In this document: piece after piece, positions 30,362 through 38,770 of the stretch
How the letters are laid out: each line of letters opens with the position of its first letter
Position numbering within the stretch: the first letter of the stretch is position 1
Source: an uncultured Eubacteriales bacterium
GTDB lineage: Bacteria; Bacillota; Clostridia; Oscillospirales; Butyricicoccaceae
NCBI GenBank assembly: GCA_905199135.1
Contig: CAJKFC010000003.1
Coordinates: forward strand, 1-40,555
Direction of reading: 5' to 3'
DNA length: 40,555 nt
Position numbers and translations under genes: made by a program
Notes under the pieces: model-generated
Databases searched by the model: none
Seen by the model: the letters and a program-made list of their open reading frames with translations, nothing else
What the model was told of the DNA's origin: nothing

Positions 30362-31177
30362 ATGGATAAAAGACCGATAGGGGTTTTCGACTCGGGCGTG
30401 GGAGGGCTGACAGTCCTCCGCGAGATAATGGAGATGATGCCCTATGAGGATGTTATATATTTCGGCGACACCGCCAGAATACCCTACGGCTCCAAGTCGG
30501 AGCAGACGGTAAAGAAATTCGCCTATCAGTGTGCGAAATTTCTCTATGACAAGGGGGTAAAAACCATCGTCATCGCCTGCAATACCGCCAGCGCCGTGGC
30601 GATAGACTATCTGAAAGACCGCTTTGACATACCTGTCATCGGCGTCATAGAGCCGGGGGCAAGAGGAGCCGTTGAAGCCACGAAAAACGGCCGAATAGGA
30701 GTAATCGGCACCTACGCCACCATAGGCAGCTCGGCATATCAGAACAAGATAATGGAAAAAATGCCCGAAGCCGAGATAGTGGGCATACCCTGTCCTCTGT
30801 TTGTGCCCATAGTGGAGGAGGGCTGGGAATACAGCGAGGTGGCGTGCCTTACGGCAAGGCAGTATCTCGCCGAGCTCATGGAGCACGATGTGGACTCCCT
30901 TGTTCTGGGCTGTACCCACTATCCCATTCTGCGCCACACCATAGGTCAGGTTTTGGGCGAAAGGGTGCGCCTTGTAAACCCCGCATTTGAGACGGCAAAG
31001 GAGCTCAAGGAGACGCTCCGCGAAAACAATATGACCAAGAATGACTTTGTAAAGGCGGTCTACCGCTACTATGTGTCGGACGCTCCCGAGAAATTCCGCC
31101 GAATAGGGGGAAATTTCCTCAAAAAGGAGATAGAACTTTTGGAGGAGATACAGATAGACAGCATCGCCGCCCTGTAA
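30362..31177 (+). CDS. murI: Glutamate racemase
   Basis: 271 residues, the normal length. The conserved start IGVFDSGVGGLTV, catalytic Cys73 in IACNTASA and Cys184 in GCTHYP identify the two-cysteine racemase. It converts L-glutamate to D-glutamate for peptidoglycan in the cytoplasm without a cofactor. AAGGAGG precedes the ATG. It is nine bases after the amidase-GNAT gene. Confidence 0.97.
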   Translation: MDKRPIGVFDSGVGGLTVLREIMEMMPYEDVIYFGDTARIPYGSKSEQTVKKFAYQCAKFLYDKGVKTIVIACNTASAVAIDYLKDRFDIPVIGVIEPGARGAVEATKNGRIGVIGTYATIGSSAYQNKIMEKMPEAEIVGIPCPLFVPIVEEGWEYSEVACLTARQYLAELMEHDVDSLVLGCTHYPILRHTIGQVLGERVRLVNPAFETAKELKETLRENNMTKNDFVKAVYRYYVSDAPEKFRRIGGNFLKKEIELLEEIQIDSIAAL

Positions 31178-31186
31178 GCCATATTT

Positions 31187-31214
31187 TTGACACAAGATCC
31201 GTATACATTATAAA
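31187..31214 (+). promoter_or_regulatory. Promoter of the two-component operon
   Basis: TTGACA (31187-31192), a 16-bp spacer and TATAAA (31209-31214). Confidence 0.7.
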
Positions 31215-31237
31215 TAGAAAAAACGGAGGAAGTTAAA

Positions 31238-31924
31238 ATGTACAGAATACTTATAGCCGACGACAACAAGCAGATAACAAACATACTTAGCAGCTATGCC
31301 AAAAACGAGGGATACACCCCCATCGTGGCAAAAGACGGCAAAGAGGCTCTCGAGATATTCAGAAACGACAAGATAGACATATGCCTTTTAGATGTCATGA
31401 TGCCCATTCTGGACGGCTTTGAGCTTTGCAGGACGATAAGAAAGGAGTCCAATGTGCCCATCATCATGGTTACAGCCAAGGGCGAGGACTATGAGAGGAT
31501 AATGGGTCTCGACATTGGCGCAGACGACTACATCGTAAAGCCCTTTTCACCTGCCGAGGTCATGGCAAGGGTGAGAGCCGTTATGAGAAGGCTCGACCTT
31601 AAAAATCAGACCAAAAACAGCGTCACCTACGGCAATCTGACGGTGGACCTCGACAACTACACCGTAAAGATAGACGAGACCTACATCGCCCTCACCAAGA
31701 AGGAGATAGAGCTTTTGTGGACATTCGTCACAAATCCCGACAAGGTCTTTTCGAGAGACAATCTTTTGGACAGCCTGTGGGGCTTTGACTATTTCGGCGA
31801 CACAAGGGCGGTGGACAGCCACATAAAGAGGCTGAGGGCAAAATTAGACGCCGTAAAGCACCCCGACTGGGACATCAAAACTATATGGGGAGTAGGATAC
31901 AAGTTTGAAGGAAGAATTAAATAA
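31238..31924 (+). CDS. OmpR/PhoB-family response regulator
   Basis: 228 residues. The receiver domain has acidic Asp8-Asp9, phosphoacceptor Asp52 in LLDVMMP and Lys101 in IVKPF. A C-terminal winged-helix domain spans about 135-228 (TKKEIELLWTFVTNPDKVFSRDNLLDSLWG, ending TIWGVGYKFEG). It is a DNA-binding transcription factor controlled by the histidine kinase encoded next, with which it overlaps by 20 bases. Its targets are unknown. GGAGG lies upstream of the ATG. Confidence 0.96.
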   Translation: MYRILIADDNKQITNILSSYAKNEGYTPIVAKDGKEALEIFRNDKIDICLLDVMMPILDGFELCRTIRKESNVPIIMVTAKGEDYERIMGLDIGADDYIVKPFSPAEVMARVRAVMRRLDLKNQTKNSVTYGNLTVDLDNYTVKIDETYIALTKKEIELLWTFVTNPDKVFSRDNLLDSLWGFDYFGDTRAVDSHIKRLRAKLDAVKHPDWDIKTIWGVGYKFEGRIK

Positions 31925-33206
31925 AAAGAACGACATAGCCGGCAAGCTGGTGTTTTATTTCTTCATATCCCTGCTTATCTTTGCCCTGATAATAAGCGCC
32001 GCCTTTACGGGGCTTTTCCGCAAGGAGATAATGGAGAAGAGTAGGGCAGACCTTGAGAAAAAGGCCACCGGCATAAGCCAGTCCATATCGGAATATGTCA
32101 GCGACAGCAAAAGCATAGTAAATTTTTCCACATATATAAGCGTGCTCAACGACCTCAACACCGACGACATATGGATAATTGACGACAGCCTGAGGATATA
32201 CACCACGGGCAGCAACACGATAAAATATAAGGATCTGCCCGCCTCGGCAAATCAGATAGTGCTCCAGGCCCTCAAGGGTCAGACTGTCACATCGGAGGAT
32301 TTCGGAGATGTGCTCAAATCCCCGTCGGTCACCGTGGCGACCCCCATTTACAGCGGCAGCTACATCACGGGAGTCATGCTGATGCACAGCCCCATAAGCG
32401 GCATGCAGCAGGTGGCAAAGATGGGCTTTGACATAATCGTCATGTGCATAGTGGGCGCGCTGCTCATATCTCTCGTGCCTGCCGTGTGGCTTTCCAAGAG
32501 CTTTACCGACCCTATCGTGGTAAAGGAGGCTCAGGAGGCCATAAAGCTGGAAAAAATGCGCAGAGACTATGTGGCAAATGTCTCCCACGAGCTCAAAACC
32601 CCCGTCACGGTGCTGAGAGGCTCTCTCGAGGCTCTGGTGGACGGCGTCGTAACCGACAAGGAAGAAGTGGACGAATACCACAGGGAGATGCTCAAGGAGA
32701 CGGTCTATCTTCAGAGAATGGTCATAGACCTTCTGGAGCTTTCACGCCTTCAGAACTCGGGCTTTGAGATAACCAAGAGCGAGGTCAGCCTTAAAGACAT
32801 ACTGAATGACACGGTGAAGAGCGCCGAAAAGCTGGCAAGCGCCAAAAACATCACGATAGATCTCAGCTTCAGCGGAGAGGAAAAGACCCTCATGGGAGAT
32901 TACGGAAGGCTCAAGCAGATGTTCCTCGTGATTTTGGACAACGCCGTAAAGTTCTCCCCCGAGAACGAGAGGATAAGCGTCATGTGCAGCGGCAAAACCG
33001 TCGCCATAAAAGACCACGGCTGCGGCATAGAGAGCGACAGACTGCCCCATATCTTCGACCGTTTCCACAGGTCGGGAGGGGAGATAAACAAGACAGGCTC
33101 GGGTCTCGGCCTTGCCATAGCTAAGGAGATTGCGGCGAGACACGGCGTCAAAATCTCGGTAAAGAGCGAGGTCGGCGTCGGCACCGAGTTTATATTTGAA
33201 TTTTAA
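31905..33206 (+). CDS. Membrane sensor histidine kinase
   Basis: 433 residues starting at TTG inside the end of the regulator gene. Membrane helices at about 14-36 and 180-200 flank an extracytoplasmic sensor of about 140 residues that resembles a Cache/PAS-like fold. The kinase core shows the H box VANVSHELKTP with phosphoacceptor His228, the N box ILDNAVKFSP, the G1 box DHGCGIE, an F box and the G2 box GSGLGLAIAKEI. There is little or no HAMP domain between TM2 and the H box. Signal unknown; resembles PhoR/ResE-type kinases of Firmicutes. A terminator follows. Confidence 0.95.
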   Translation: MKEELNKKNDIAGKLVFYFFISLLIFALIISAAFTGLFRKEIMEKSRADLEKKATGISQSISEYVSDSKSIVNFSTYISVLNDLNTDDIWIIDDSLRIYTTGSNTIKYKDLPASANQIVLQALKGQTVTSEDFGDVLKSPSVTVATPIYSGSYITGVMLMHSPISGMQQVAKMGFDIIVMCIVGALLISLVPAVWLSKSFTDPIVVKEAQEAIKLEKMRRDYVANVSHELKTPVTVLRGSLEALVDGVVTDKEEVDEYHREMLKETVYLQRMVIDLLELSRLQNSGFEITKSEVSLKDILNDTVKSAEKLASAKNITIDLSFSGEEKTLMGDYGRLKQMFLVILDNAVKFSPENERISVMCSGKTVAIKDHGCGIESDRLPHIFDRFHRSGGEINKTGSGLGLAIAKEIAARHGVKISVKSEVGVGTEFIFEF

Positions 33207-33232
33207 AATCCCGATAACTTCGGGATTTTTTA
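33205..33232 (+). terminator. Terminator of the two-component operon
   Basis: AAAATCCCGA/TCGGGATTTT with a 5-nt loop and a T tract, overlapping the stop codon. Confidence 0.85.
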
Positions 33233-33253
33233 TGTTATAACGACCTCGATCTA

Positions 33254-33282
33254 TTGTATTTTGCAAGAAATTTTAGTATAAT
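33254..33282 (+). promoter_or_regulatory. Promoter of the YfcC-type transporter gene
   Basis: TTGTAT (33254-33259), a 17-bp spacer and TATAAT (33277-33282). Confidence 0.65.
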
Positions 33283-33315
33283 TACTGTATATTGATTGAA
33301 ATTGGGGGAACCAAA

Positions 33316-34797
33316 ATGAAGCTTAAAATGCCGACAAGCTACACGACGCTTTTTGTCATAATCGCTCTCGTTGCAGTTATGACATGGATAGTGCCTGCGG
33401 GACAGTACGAGTACATAGATCCCGAGGCCGACACGCTCCAGCCGATAGCCGGTACATACAGCACGGCCGAGAGCAACGAACAGGGAATATGGGATGTTTT
33501 GGTGGCGCCCGTACAGGGCTTTATGGACGCCGTCGATGTGTCCCTCTACATTTTGATAATGGGCGGCTATCTGGCTGTAATCATGCACAGCGGCGCCATC
33601 GACGCGGGAATAGGAGCCGTAATCAGAAAGCTCAAAGGCAGGGAGATATATCTCATACCCGTTCTCATGTGCCTTTTCGCCCTGGGCGGCACCACCTTCG
33701 GCATGTGGGAGGAGACCATGGCCTTTTACATGGTGCTCATTCCCGTATTTATCGCCGCCGGCTTTGACTCTGTTGTGGGCGTATATGTGGTGGCTCTCGG
33801 CGCAGGTCTCGGCACTTTGGGCTCGACAGTCAACCCCTTTGCCACAGGCATAGCCTCGGGCTTTGCGGGGGTTTCCATAGGCGACGGCATAGGGCTGCGC
33901 CTTGTCATTCTGGCCGCCTGCCTATTGTGCGGCATATGGTATGTCATGCGCTATGCCAAAAAGGTCAAGGCCGACCCCAAAAAGTCGATAGTCTACGACG
34001 CAAAGACCGCCAATGAGAAATACTTCCTCGGCGAAAAGGGAGTCAAAAACGCAGGAAAGCTGACAGGCAAGCACAAGGCCATACTGTCCATATTTGCCGT
34101 GTCCTTTATAATCATGGTGCTCGGCATAGTGCCCTGGTCGGATAAGTTCGGCATAACAATCTTTGACGATATCCATGCATTCCTCACCTCTGTGCCTGTT
34201 TTGGGCAAGGTGCTCGGTCACATGAGCCCCCTCGGCACATGGTGGTTCACAGAGCTGGGCATGCTGTTCCTCACAGCCGCCGTCATCACAGGCTTTATGG
34301 TCTTTGACAGCGAGGAGAAGTTCTTCGAGGTGTTTGTGGGTGGCGCCAAAGACCTTTTGGGCGTCGTCCTCATCATCGGCATATCGAGGGGCATCACCGT
34401 CGTAATGAACGCGGGCGGCATGACAGCCACAGTGCTCCACTTAGGCGAGGTCATGCTGACAGGCATAAGCGATGTGGCCTTTGCCGTGCTGACCTTCGTG
34501 TTTTACATACCACTCAGCTTTTTCGTGCCGTCCTCCAGCGGCCTTGCAACCCTTTCAATGCCTATAATTGCGCCGCTCAGTGACTTTGTAGGCGTCGGAC
34601 GAGACATCGCCATAACGGCTTTCCAGTCGGCAAACGGCCTTGTCAACCTGCTGACCCCCACAAGCGGCGTCCTCATGGGCGCACTGGCTCTCGGCAGAGT
34701 GCCATATGACCGCTACATAAAGCACATATGGAAGCTCATCGCCCTGCTCTTTATCGTCATCTCGGCGATTTTGGTGCTCGGCGTGCTCATAGGATAA
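33316..34797 (+). CDS. YfcC-family membrane transporter (DcuC-like ion transporter superfamily)
   Basis: 493 residues from ATG 33316, chosen over TTG 33292 because GGGGGAA lies just upstream. About 12 membrane helices are predicted. Typical segments are TWIVPAGQYEY near the start, FGMWEETMAFYMVLIPVFIAAG, LGSTVNPFATGIASGFAG and SSSGLATLSMPIIAPLSD. This family is thought to move amino acids, peptides or C4-dicarboxylates by secondary transport; the substrate cannot be read. It has its own promoter. A 35-codon membrane protein gene follows after 70 bases. Confidence 0.9.
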   Translation: MKLKMPTSYTTLFVIIALVAVMTWIVPAGQYEYIDPEADTLQPIAGTYSTAESNEQGIWDVLVAPVQGFMDAVDVSLYILIMGGYLAVIMHSGAIDAGIGAVIRKLKGREIYLIPVLMCLFALGGTTFGMWEETMAFYMVLIPVFIAAGFDSVVGVYVVALGAGLGTLGSTVNPFATGIASGFAGVSIGDGIGLRLVILAACLLCGIWYVMRYAKKVKADPKKSIVYDAKTANEKYFLGEKGVKNAGKLTGKHKAILSIFAVSFIIMVLGIVPWSDKFGITIFDDIHAFLTSVPVLGKVLGHMSPLGTWWFTELGMLFLTAAVITGFMVFDSEEKFFEVFVGGAKDLLGVVLIIGISRGITVVMNAGGMTATVLHLGEVMLTGISDVAFAVLTFVFYIPLSFFVPSSSGLATLSMPIIAPLSDFVGVGRDIAITAFQSANGLVNLLTPTSGVLMGALALGRVPYDRYIKHIWKLIALLFIVISAILVLGVLIG

Positions 34798-34867
34798 AAG
34801 ACCCTTCGCAAAATTTGCACATTCTTTAAGGATTGATTTCCAAATCTGTTTAAGGAGGAATGTGCAG

Positions 34868-34975
34868 ATGAAAAGAAGAAGCACACTGGGTCTCATCATC
34901 GACTTTCTGTTGGTTTTTCTGACAGGAGGACTGTGGTTTGTCTGGATACTCATAAGATATCTCAGAAACCGATGA
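34868..34975 (+). CDS. 35-residue membrane microprotein
   Basis: AGGAGG (34853-34858) lies nine bases before ATG. The frame encodes a basic start (MKRRSTLG), a hydrophobic stretch with TGGLWFVWILIRYL and a basic tail. The pattern LIIDFLL...TGGLW(F/L)xWxxIRYLR recurs in small proteins of other Firmicutes, as far as I recall. It lies between the transporter gene and a terminator. Function unknown; may be a transporter-associated or stress microprotein. Confidence 0.72.
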   Translation: MKRRSTLGLIIDFLLVFLTGGLWFVWILIRYLRNR

Positions 34976-34982
34976 CAGACAA

Positions 34983-35015
34983 AAAAGCCACGGCGGATAT
35001 CCGCCGCGGCTTTAA
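34983..35015. terminator. Terminator between the microprotein and flavodoxin-like genes
   Basis: AAAGCC-A-CGGCGG pairs with CCGCCG-C-GGCTTT (one mismatch) around ATAT. It can serve both directions. Confidence 0.82.
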
Positions 35016-35024
35016 TTTTCAGTT

Positions 35025-35630
35025 TTATCGTTTCTTTTCTATTTCCATGGTGGCCATTTCGTCCTTGCTTACGCCGTATTTGGCGCCGTAGGAGATCCAG
35101 TATTTTGTCGAGGCCTTTATAAAAAACTTTTTCGATATGGGCATTGTCACCGAAAGGGTGAGCTTTTGTCCGTTCTGCACCGCTTTTGCCAGCTGCTTGA
35201 GCTTTCTGACCACCAAAAACTTAAAGGGAGTTGTCAGAATGGCTTCGCCCGAGGCTATTTTGAGGCAGGAGACAAACTCCGCCCCCGTCTCTTTGCAAAA
35301 GAGCTCTGCCATTTTGACGGATATGTCGTTTTGATGGGGCTCGAAAAAGCCGCAGTTTACAATGACCGAAATTTTCGGCTTTGTCCTTTTCGCCGTCTCC
35401 TCAAATACCTTTAAAAAGTTTAAAAGGGTGACGGGCAGGCCGTCGGCATAGAGGGGAAAGACCAGCACAACGGAGGAATATTTCTCCGCTTCGAGACACA
35501 GTTTTTCGTGGTTTGTCCTGTCTATTTCAAAGTAATCGCAGGGGCAGAAGCGGCCGAAAATTTCGGCGTATCCTTTGGAGTTTGAACGGGGAGCCCTGGG
35601 GCTGCCGTTTATAACCATCACTTTTTCCAT
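35025..35630 (-). CDS. Flavodoxin-fold (NADPH-dependent FMN reductase-like) protein
   Basis: 201 residues. The start MEKVMVINGSPRAPRSNSKGYAEIF holds the phosphate-binding loop of flavodoxin-like FMN proteins, and VVLVFPLYADGLPVTLLNFL matches the second flavin-contacting loop. The C-terminal 80 residues contain a basic helical region of unknown role. It probably carries FMN and moves electrons or reduces quinones. Its start overlaps the upstream gene by 13 bases, and both lie behind the CoA-disulfide-reductase-like gene on the same strand, forming a redox operon. Confidence 0.85.
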   Translation of the reverse strand: MEKVMVINGSPRAPRSNSKGYAEIFGRFCPCDYFEIDRTNHEKLCLEAEKYSSVVLVFPLYADGLPVTLLNFLKVFEETAKRTKPKISVIVNCGFFEPHQNDISVKMAELFCKETGAEFVSCLKIASGEAILTTPFKFLVVRKLKQLAKAVQNGQKLTLSVTMPISKKFFIKASTKYWISYGAKYGVSKDEMATMEIEKKR

Positions 35631-36124
35631 TTTGCCGCCTGCTCCTTCAGCACATCGGAGAGGTTTTCTTCCTCCGCGAATATGACTTCATGGCTTTCGA
35701 AGTTCATGTTGCTGGCGTTGCGGTCTATGAGAGAACGAAACACCTGCTTTTCTTCGTCGTTTTTTGCTCCGTAGGCTATGATAACCGCCTTTTTGGGTTT
35801 TACATCACGCTGAACATGGTGTGTTTCGCCGTGATGAATTCTTATAAATGCCTGCTGAACAGGTATCGCCCTTTCCAGCATGGTCTTCATAATTGTGTCG
35901 TAGCCGCCGTATTTCACGCGGCTCACATAGATGATGTTTCGGCTTTCGGCGATTAAGGGGTAGACCGTGACGGCGTCATCTCTTATGACGCACTTTCCGG
36001 GCTGCCTTGTCCAACAGCCGAAACAGCCGACGCAGTTTGCGATTTTGAGGGAGGACAGGTCTTTAAAGACCGTGTCCTCCGCAATACTCAGTTCAAATGG
36101 TCTGTCGCTTAAAATTAAATTCAT
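35618..36124 (-). CDS. Iron-sulfur flavoprotein-like oxidoreductase
   Basis: 168 residues. A CX2CX2CX7C motif (CVGCFGCW...C, residues about 31-45) matches the compact cluster motif of iron-sulfur flavoproteins, and IIYVSRVKYGGYDTIMKTMLERAIP matches the flavin-binding loop. The N-terminus lacks the usual GSPR phosphate loop; the neighbouring gene has one. The family may naturally have this shortened start. No Shine-Dalgarno precedes ATG 36124, which is 12 bases after the preceding stop codon, so translation is probably coupled to the CoA-disulfide-reductase-like gene. Confidence 0.8.
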   Translation of the reverse strand: MNLILSDRPFELSIAEDTVFKDLSSLKIANCVGCFGCWTRQPGKCVIRDDAVTVYPLIAESRNIIYVSRVKYGGYDTIMKTMLERAIPVQQAFIRIHHGETHHVQRDVKPKKAVIIAYGAKNDEEKQVFRSLIDRNASNMNFESHEVIFAEEENLSDVLKEQAAKWKK

Positions 36125-36136
36125 CAGTTAAATAAA

Positions 36137-37831
36137 TTACAAAATGTCTATTCCGCAGGGGTGCTTGGGCGTGCTGTCGAATACGGGATCGTTTGTCCCG
36201 CTGTCGTAAAGCCGGTAGCCGCCTGCGAGATTGTAGCAGTTGAAACCGTTCTGAGCCAGCATACGGCAGGCGATGTAGCTTCTCAGGCCGCTCTGACAGT
36301 TGACGAAAATCGGCTTGGAGCTGTCGAGCTCGCCCATGCGGTCTCTGAGCTCGTCGACGGGAATGTGAATTGTTCCCTCTATTCTGCCTTTGGCAACTTC
36401 TTCGTCCTTTCTGACATCGAGAAGGGTTACAGAGCCGTCGCGGGGGAGATACTCAACATCGTGCCAGTGATACTGCTTTACCATGCCCGAAATGATGTTG
36501 CCCGCCATAAAGCCCAGCATGTTGACGGGGTCTTTTGCGCTGGAGAAGGGAGGAGCATAGCACAGCTCAAGGTCTTCGAGGTCTGTCACCTTGAGACCGC
36601 CTCTCATGGCTGTGGCGATGACATCGCATCTCTTGTCGACGCCGTCAAAGCCGACGATCTGGCAGCCGAGGATCTTCTCTGTGGACTTTTCATAGAGCAG
36701 CTTTATGCACATATTTGTGGCGCCGGGGTAGTAGGTGGCGTGGTTGGCCGAAAATACATAGAGCTTTTCGTAGTCGATGCCGGCGTTCTTCGCGGCGGTC
36801 TCGTTGAGACCTGTGGTGGCAACCGACATGTCAAAGAGCTTGAGGACAGCCGAGCCCTGTGTGCCCTTGTAGCCGCTTTCGATGCCGCAGATGTTGTCGG
36901 CGGCGATTCTGCCCTGCTTGTTGGCGGGGCCTGCCAGGGGGATATAGCCCTCTTCGCCCGTGACAAAGTTCTTTATGACGCAGGCATCGCCTACGGCGTA
37001 GATGTTCTCATCGCTTGTTCTCATGTGCTCGTCTGTGATGATTGCGCCCTTGGCTGTCACAGAGAGACCTGCATCTTTTGCAAGATGGGAGTCGGGTCTT
37101 ACGCCGACCGACATTATGACCATGTCGGCTACGAGAGGGCCTTTGTCGGTGTTGACCACAAGGCAGGAGCCTGTGTCCTCAAAGCCTTCGACCCTGGTCT
37201 TTAAAAGCACATCTATGCCTTTGGAGGCGGCATAGCGGTGGACATCGCAGGCCATGTCATAGTCCAAAGGAGCGATGAGGTGGTCTGTCATCTCGATGAC
37301 CGAGACGGCAAGGCCTGCTCTCTGGAGATTTTCCGCCATCTCGACGCCGATGTAGCCGCCGCCCACGACGACAGCCGATGTGGGCTCATACTCCTCGATG
37401 TACTCCCTTATCTTATATGTGTCGGGGATATTTCTCAGAGTGAAGATTCTCTCGTCGTCGATGCCTTCAAGGGGAGGACGGACAGGCTCTGCGCCGGGGG
37501 AGAGAATGAGCCTGTCGTAGCTCTCCTCAAAGGTGCCGCCGTTTTTGAGGTCTTCCACAGTGACGGTCTTTGCCTCGCGGTTGATGGACTTAACATTGCA
37601 GAGGGTTCTGACATCTATATTGAACCTCGACTTGAAGCTCTCGGGAGTCTGGAGGGTGAGAGCCTTTTTGTCGGTGATCTCTCCGCCTATGTAATAGGGG
37701 AGACCGCAGTTTGCGTAGGAGATGTACTCTCCGCGTTCAAATATGATTATCTCTGCTTTTTCATTGAGTCTTCTCAGTCTTGCGGCCGCACTGGCTCCGC
37801 CTGCGACGCCGCCTATAATTATAACTTTCAT
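36137..37831 (-). CDS. CoA-disulfide reductase/NADH oxidase-family flavoprotein with C-terminal rhodanese domain
   Basis: 564 residues. The FAD-binding start IIIGGVAGGASAAARLRR, the single redox Cys42 in YISYANCGLPYYIGG, the NAD(P)H-binding VVVGGGYIGVEMAENL and the VGDA flavin loop define the CoA-disulfide reductase/NADH oxidase/polysulfide reductase group. From about residue 455 a rhodanese domain follows with Cys512 in VNCQSGLRSY. Known fusions reduce CoA-disulfides, CoA-persulfides or polysulfide with NAD(P)H. It is the first gene of a minus-strand redox operon with two flavodoxin-like proteins. AGGAGG precedes ATG. Confidence 0.94.
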   Translation of the reverse strand: MKVIIIGGVAGGASAAARLRRLNEKAEIIIFERGEYISYANCGLPYYIGGEITDKKALTLQTPESFKSRFNIDVRTLCNVKSINREAKTVTVEDLKNGGTFEESYDRLILSPGAEPVRPPLEGIDDERIFTLRNIPDTYKIREYIEEYEPTSAVVVGGGYIGVEMAENLQRAGLAVSVIEMTDHLIAPLDYDMACDVHRYAASKGIDVLLKTRVEGFEDTGSCLVVNTDKGPLVADMVIMSVGVRPDSHLAKDAGLSVTAKGAIITDEHMRTSDENIYAVGDACVIKNFVTGEEGYIPLAGPANKQGRIAADNICGIESGYKGTQGSAVLKLFDMSVATTGLNETAAKNAGIDYEKLYVFSANHATYYPGATNMCIKLLYEKSTEKILGCQIVGFDGVDKRCDVIATAMRGGLKVTDLEDLELCYAPPFSSAKDPVNMLGFMAGNIISGMVKQYHWHDVEYLPRDGSVTLLDVRKDEEVAKGRIEGTIHIPVDELRDRMGELDSSKPIFVNCQSGLRSYIACRMLAQNGFNCYNLAGGYRLYDSGTNDPVFDSTPKHPCGIDIL

Positions 37832-37870
37832 ATTTTACCTCCTGTTTGGTTTTTTATACCTCATAAGATT

Positions 37871-37899
37871 ATTTTAGAGTTTTTTTGCCGTTAAATCAA
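37871..37899 (-). promoter_or_regulatory. Promoter of the redox operon
   Basis: On the minus strand TTGATT (37899-37894), a 17-bp spacer and TAAAAT (37876-37871). Confidence 0.6.
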
Positions 37900-37916
37900 T
37901 AGGCGGGGCGATAAAT

Positions 37917-37945
37917 TTTACTTTTTCAATAAAAGAGTGTATAAT
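37917..37945 (+). promoter_or_regulatory. Promoter of the HD-domain gene
   Basis: TTTACT (37917-37922), a 17-bp spacer and TATAAT (37940-37945). It is divergent from the redox operon promoter, 18 bp away. Confidence 0.65.
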
Positions 37946-37986
37946 ATTCCATAACAAAATATTATAGACAGAACGGAGGAAAACAC

Positions 37987-38541
37987 ATGATACCCACAAG
38001 GCAGCAGGCCGAAGAGCTGCTCATGAAGTACAACAAGGAGCCCTTTCACATCGAGCACGGCAAGACGGTTTCGGCCGTTTTGGGCATGATCGCCCAAAAG
38101 GAAGACCCCGAAAACGCAGAATACTGGAGCATCGTCGGACTTCTCCACGACATAGACTACGAGATGTATCCCGATGAGCACTGCATAAAGAGCTTTGAGA
38201 TATTCAAAGAAGAGGGCATTGACGAGAGCTTTGCCAAAAGCGTCGCAAGCCACTGCTATGGACTCGCCGAAGGCAGAGACATAAAGCCCGAGCACATAAT
38301 GGAAAAATATCTGTTCGCAGTGGACGAGCTGACGGGACTCATAGGCGCCGCCGCCCGAATGAGACCTTCCAAAAGCTGCAGCGACATGGAGCTCAAATCC
38401 CTCATGAAAAAATACAAATCCCCCTCCTTTGCCGCCGGCTGCTCGAGAGAGGTAATAGCCCGGGGAGCCGAGATGTTAGGGCTCAGCGTCGAGGAGCTGT
38501 GTGACATAACCCTCAATGCCATGAAAAAGGCGGGTTATTAA
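37987..38541 (+). CDS. HD-domain metal-dependent hydrolase
   Basis: 184 residues. The metal-binding pattern is visible: His in FHIEHGKTV, His-Asp in GLLHDIDYE, a His in ASHCYG and an Asp in AVDELTGLIGAA. Small HD proteins of this type act as phosphohydrolases, often on nucleotides; the substrate is unknown. There is no membrane segment. GGAGG precedes ATG. The gene is monocistronic between its promoter and a 14-bp hairpin terminator. Confidence 0.88.
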   Translation: MIPTRQQAEELLMKYNKEPFHIEHGKTVSAVLGMIAQKEDPENAEYWSIVGLLHDIDYEMYPDEHCIKSFEIFKEEGIDESFAKSVASHCYGLAEGRDIKPEHIMEKYLFAVDELTGLIGAAARMRPSKSCSDMELKSLMKKYKSPSFAAGCSREVIARGAEMLGLSVEELCDITLNAMKKAGY

Positions 38542-38550
38542 GCAAATATT

Positions 38551-38590
38551 AAATGTGCATTTTGCAAATGACAAAATGCACATTTTTTTA
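38551..38590 (+). terminator. Terminator after the HD-domain gene
   Basis: AAATGTGCATTTTG pairs perfectly with CAAAATGCACATTT (14 bp) and is followed by T residues. Confidence 0.9.
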
Positions 38591-38696
38591 CCAGTTTTAT
38601 TGTGCATAAATTCAAACAATAAAGCTGCTTAACAAAATAAATAAGAATAAATTATTAAGAAAAGGTAAAATAAAAAAGCAAATTATTTAAAAAATG

Positions 38697-38725
38697 TTGA
38701 CAACCCTTTTCGGCGGTAATATAAT
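38697..38725 (+). promoter_or_regulatory. Promoter of the peptide-binding lipoprotein gene
   Basis: TTGACA (38697-38702), a 17-bp spacer and TATAAT (38720-38725), a perfect consensus. Confidence 0.88.
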
Positions 38726-38757
38726 CAATTTGCAATATACGGCTTGCGCCGAAAAGG
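38705..38757. repeat. 11-bp inverted repeat flanking the -10 box
   Basis: CCTTTTCGGCG (38705-38715, inside the promoter spacer) is the exact complement of CGCCGAAAAGG (38747-38757, next to the ribosome binding site). One arm is upstream of the transcript, so it would act as DNA, perhaps as paired repressor half-sites. Confidence 0.5.
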
Positions 38758-38770
38758 AAGAGGTAAAACA

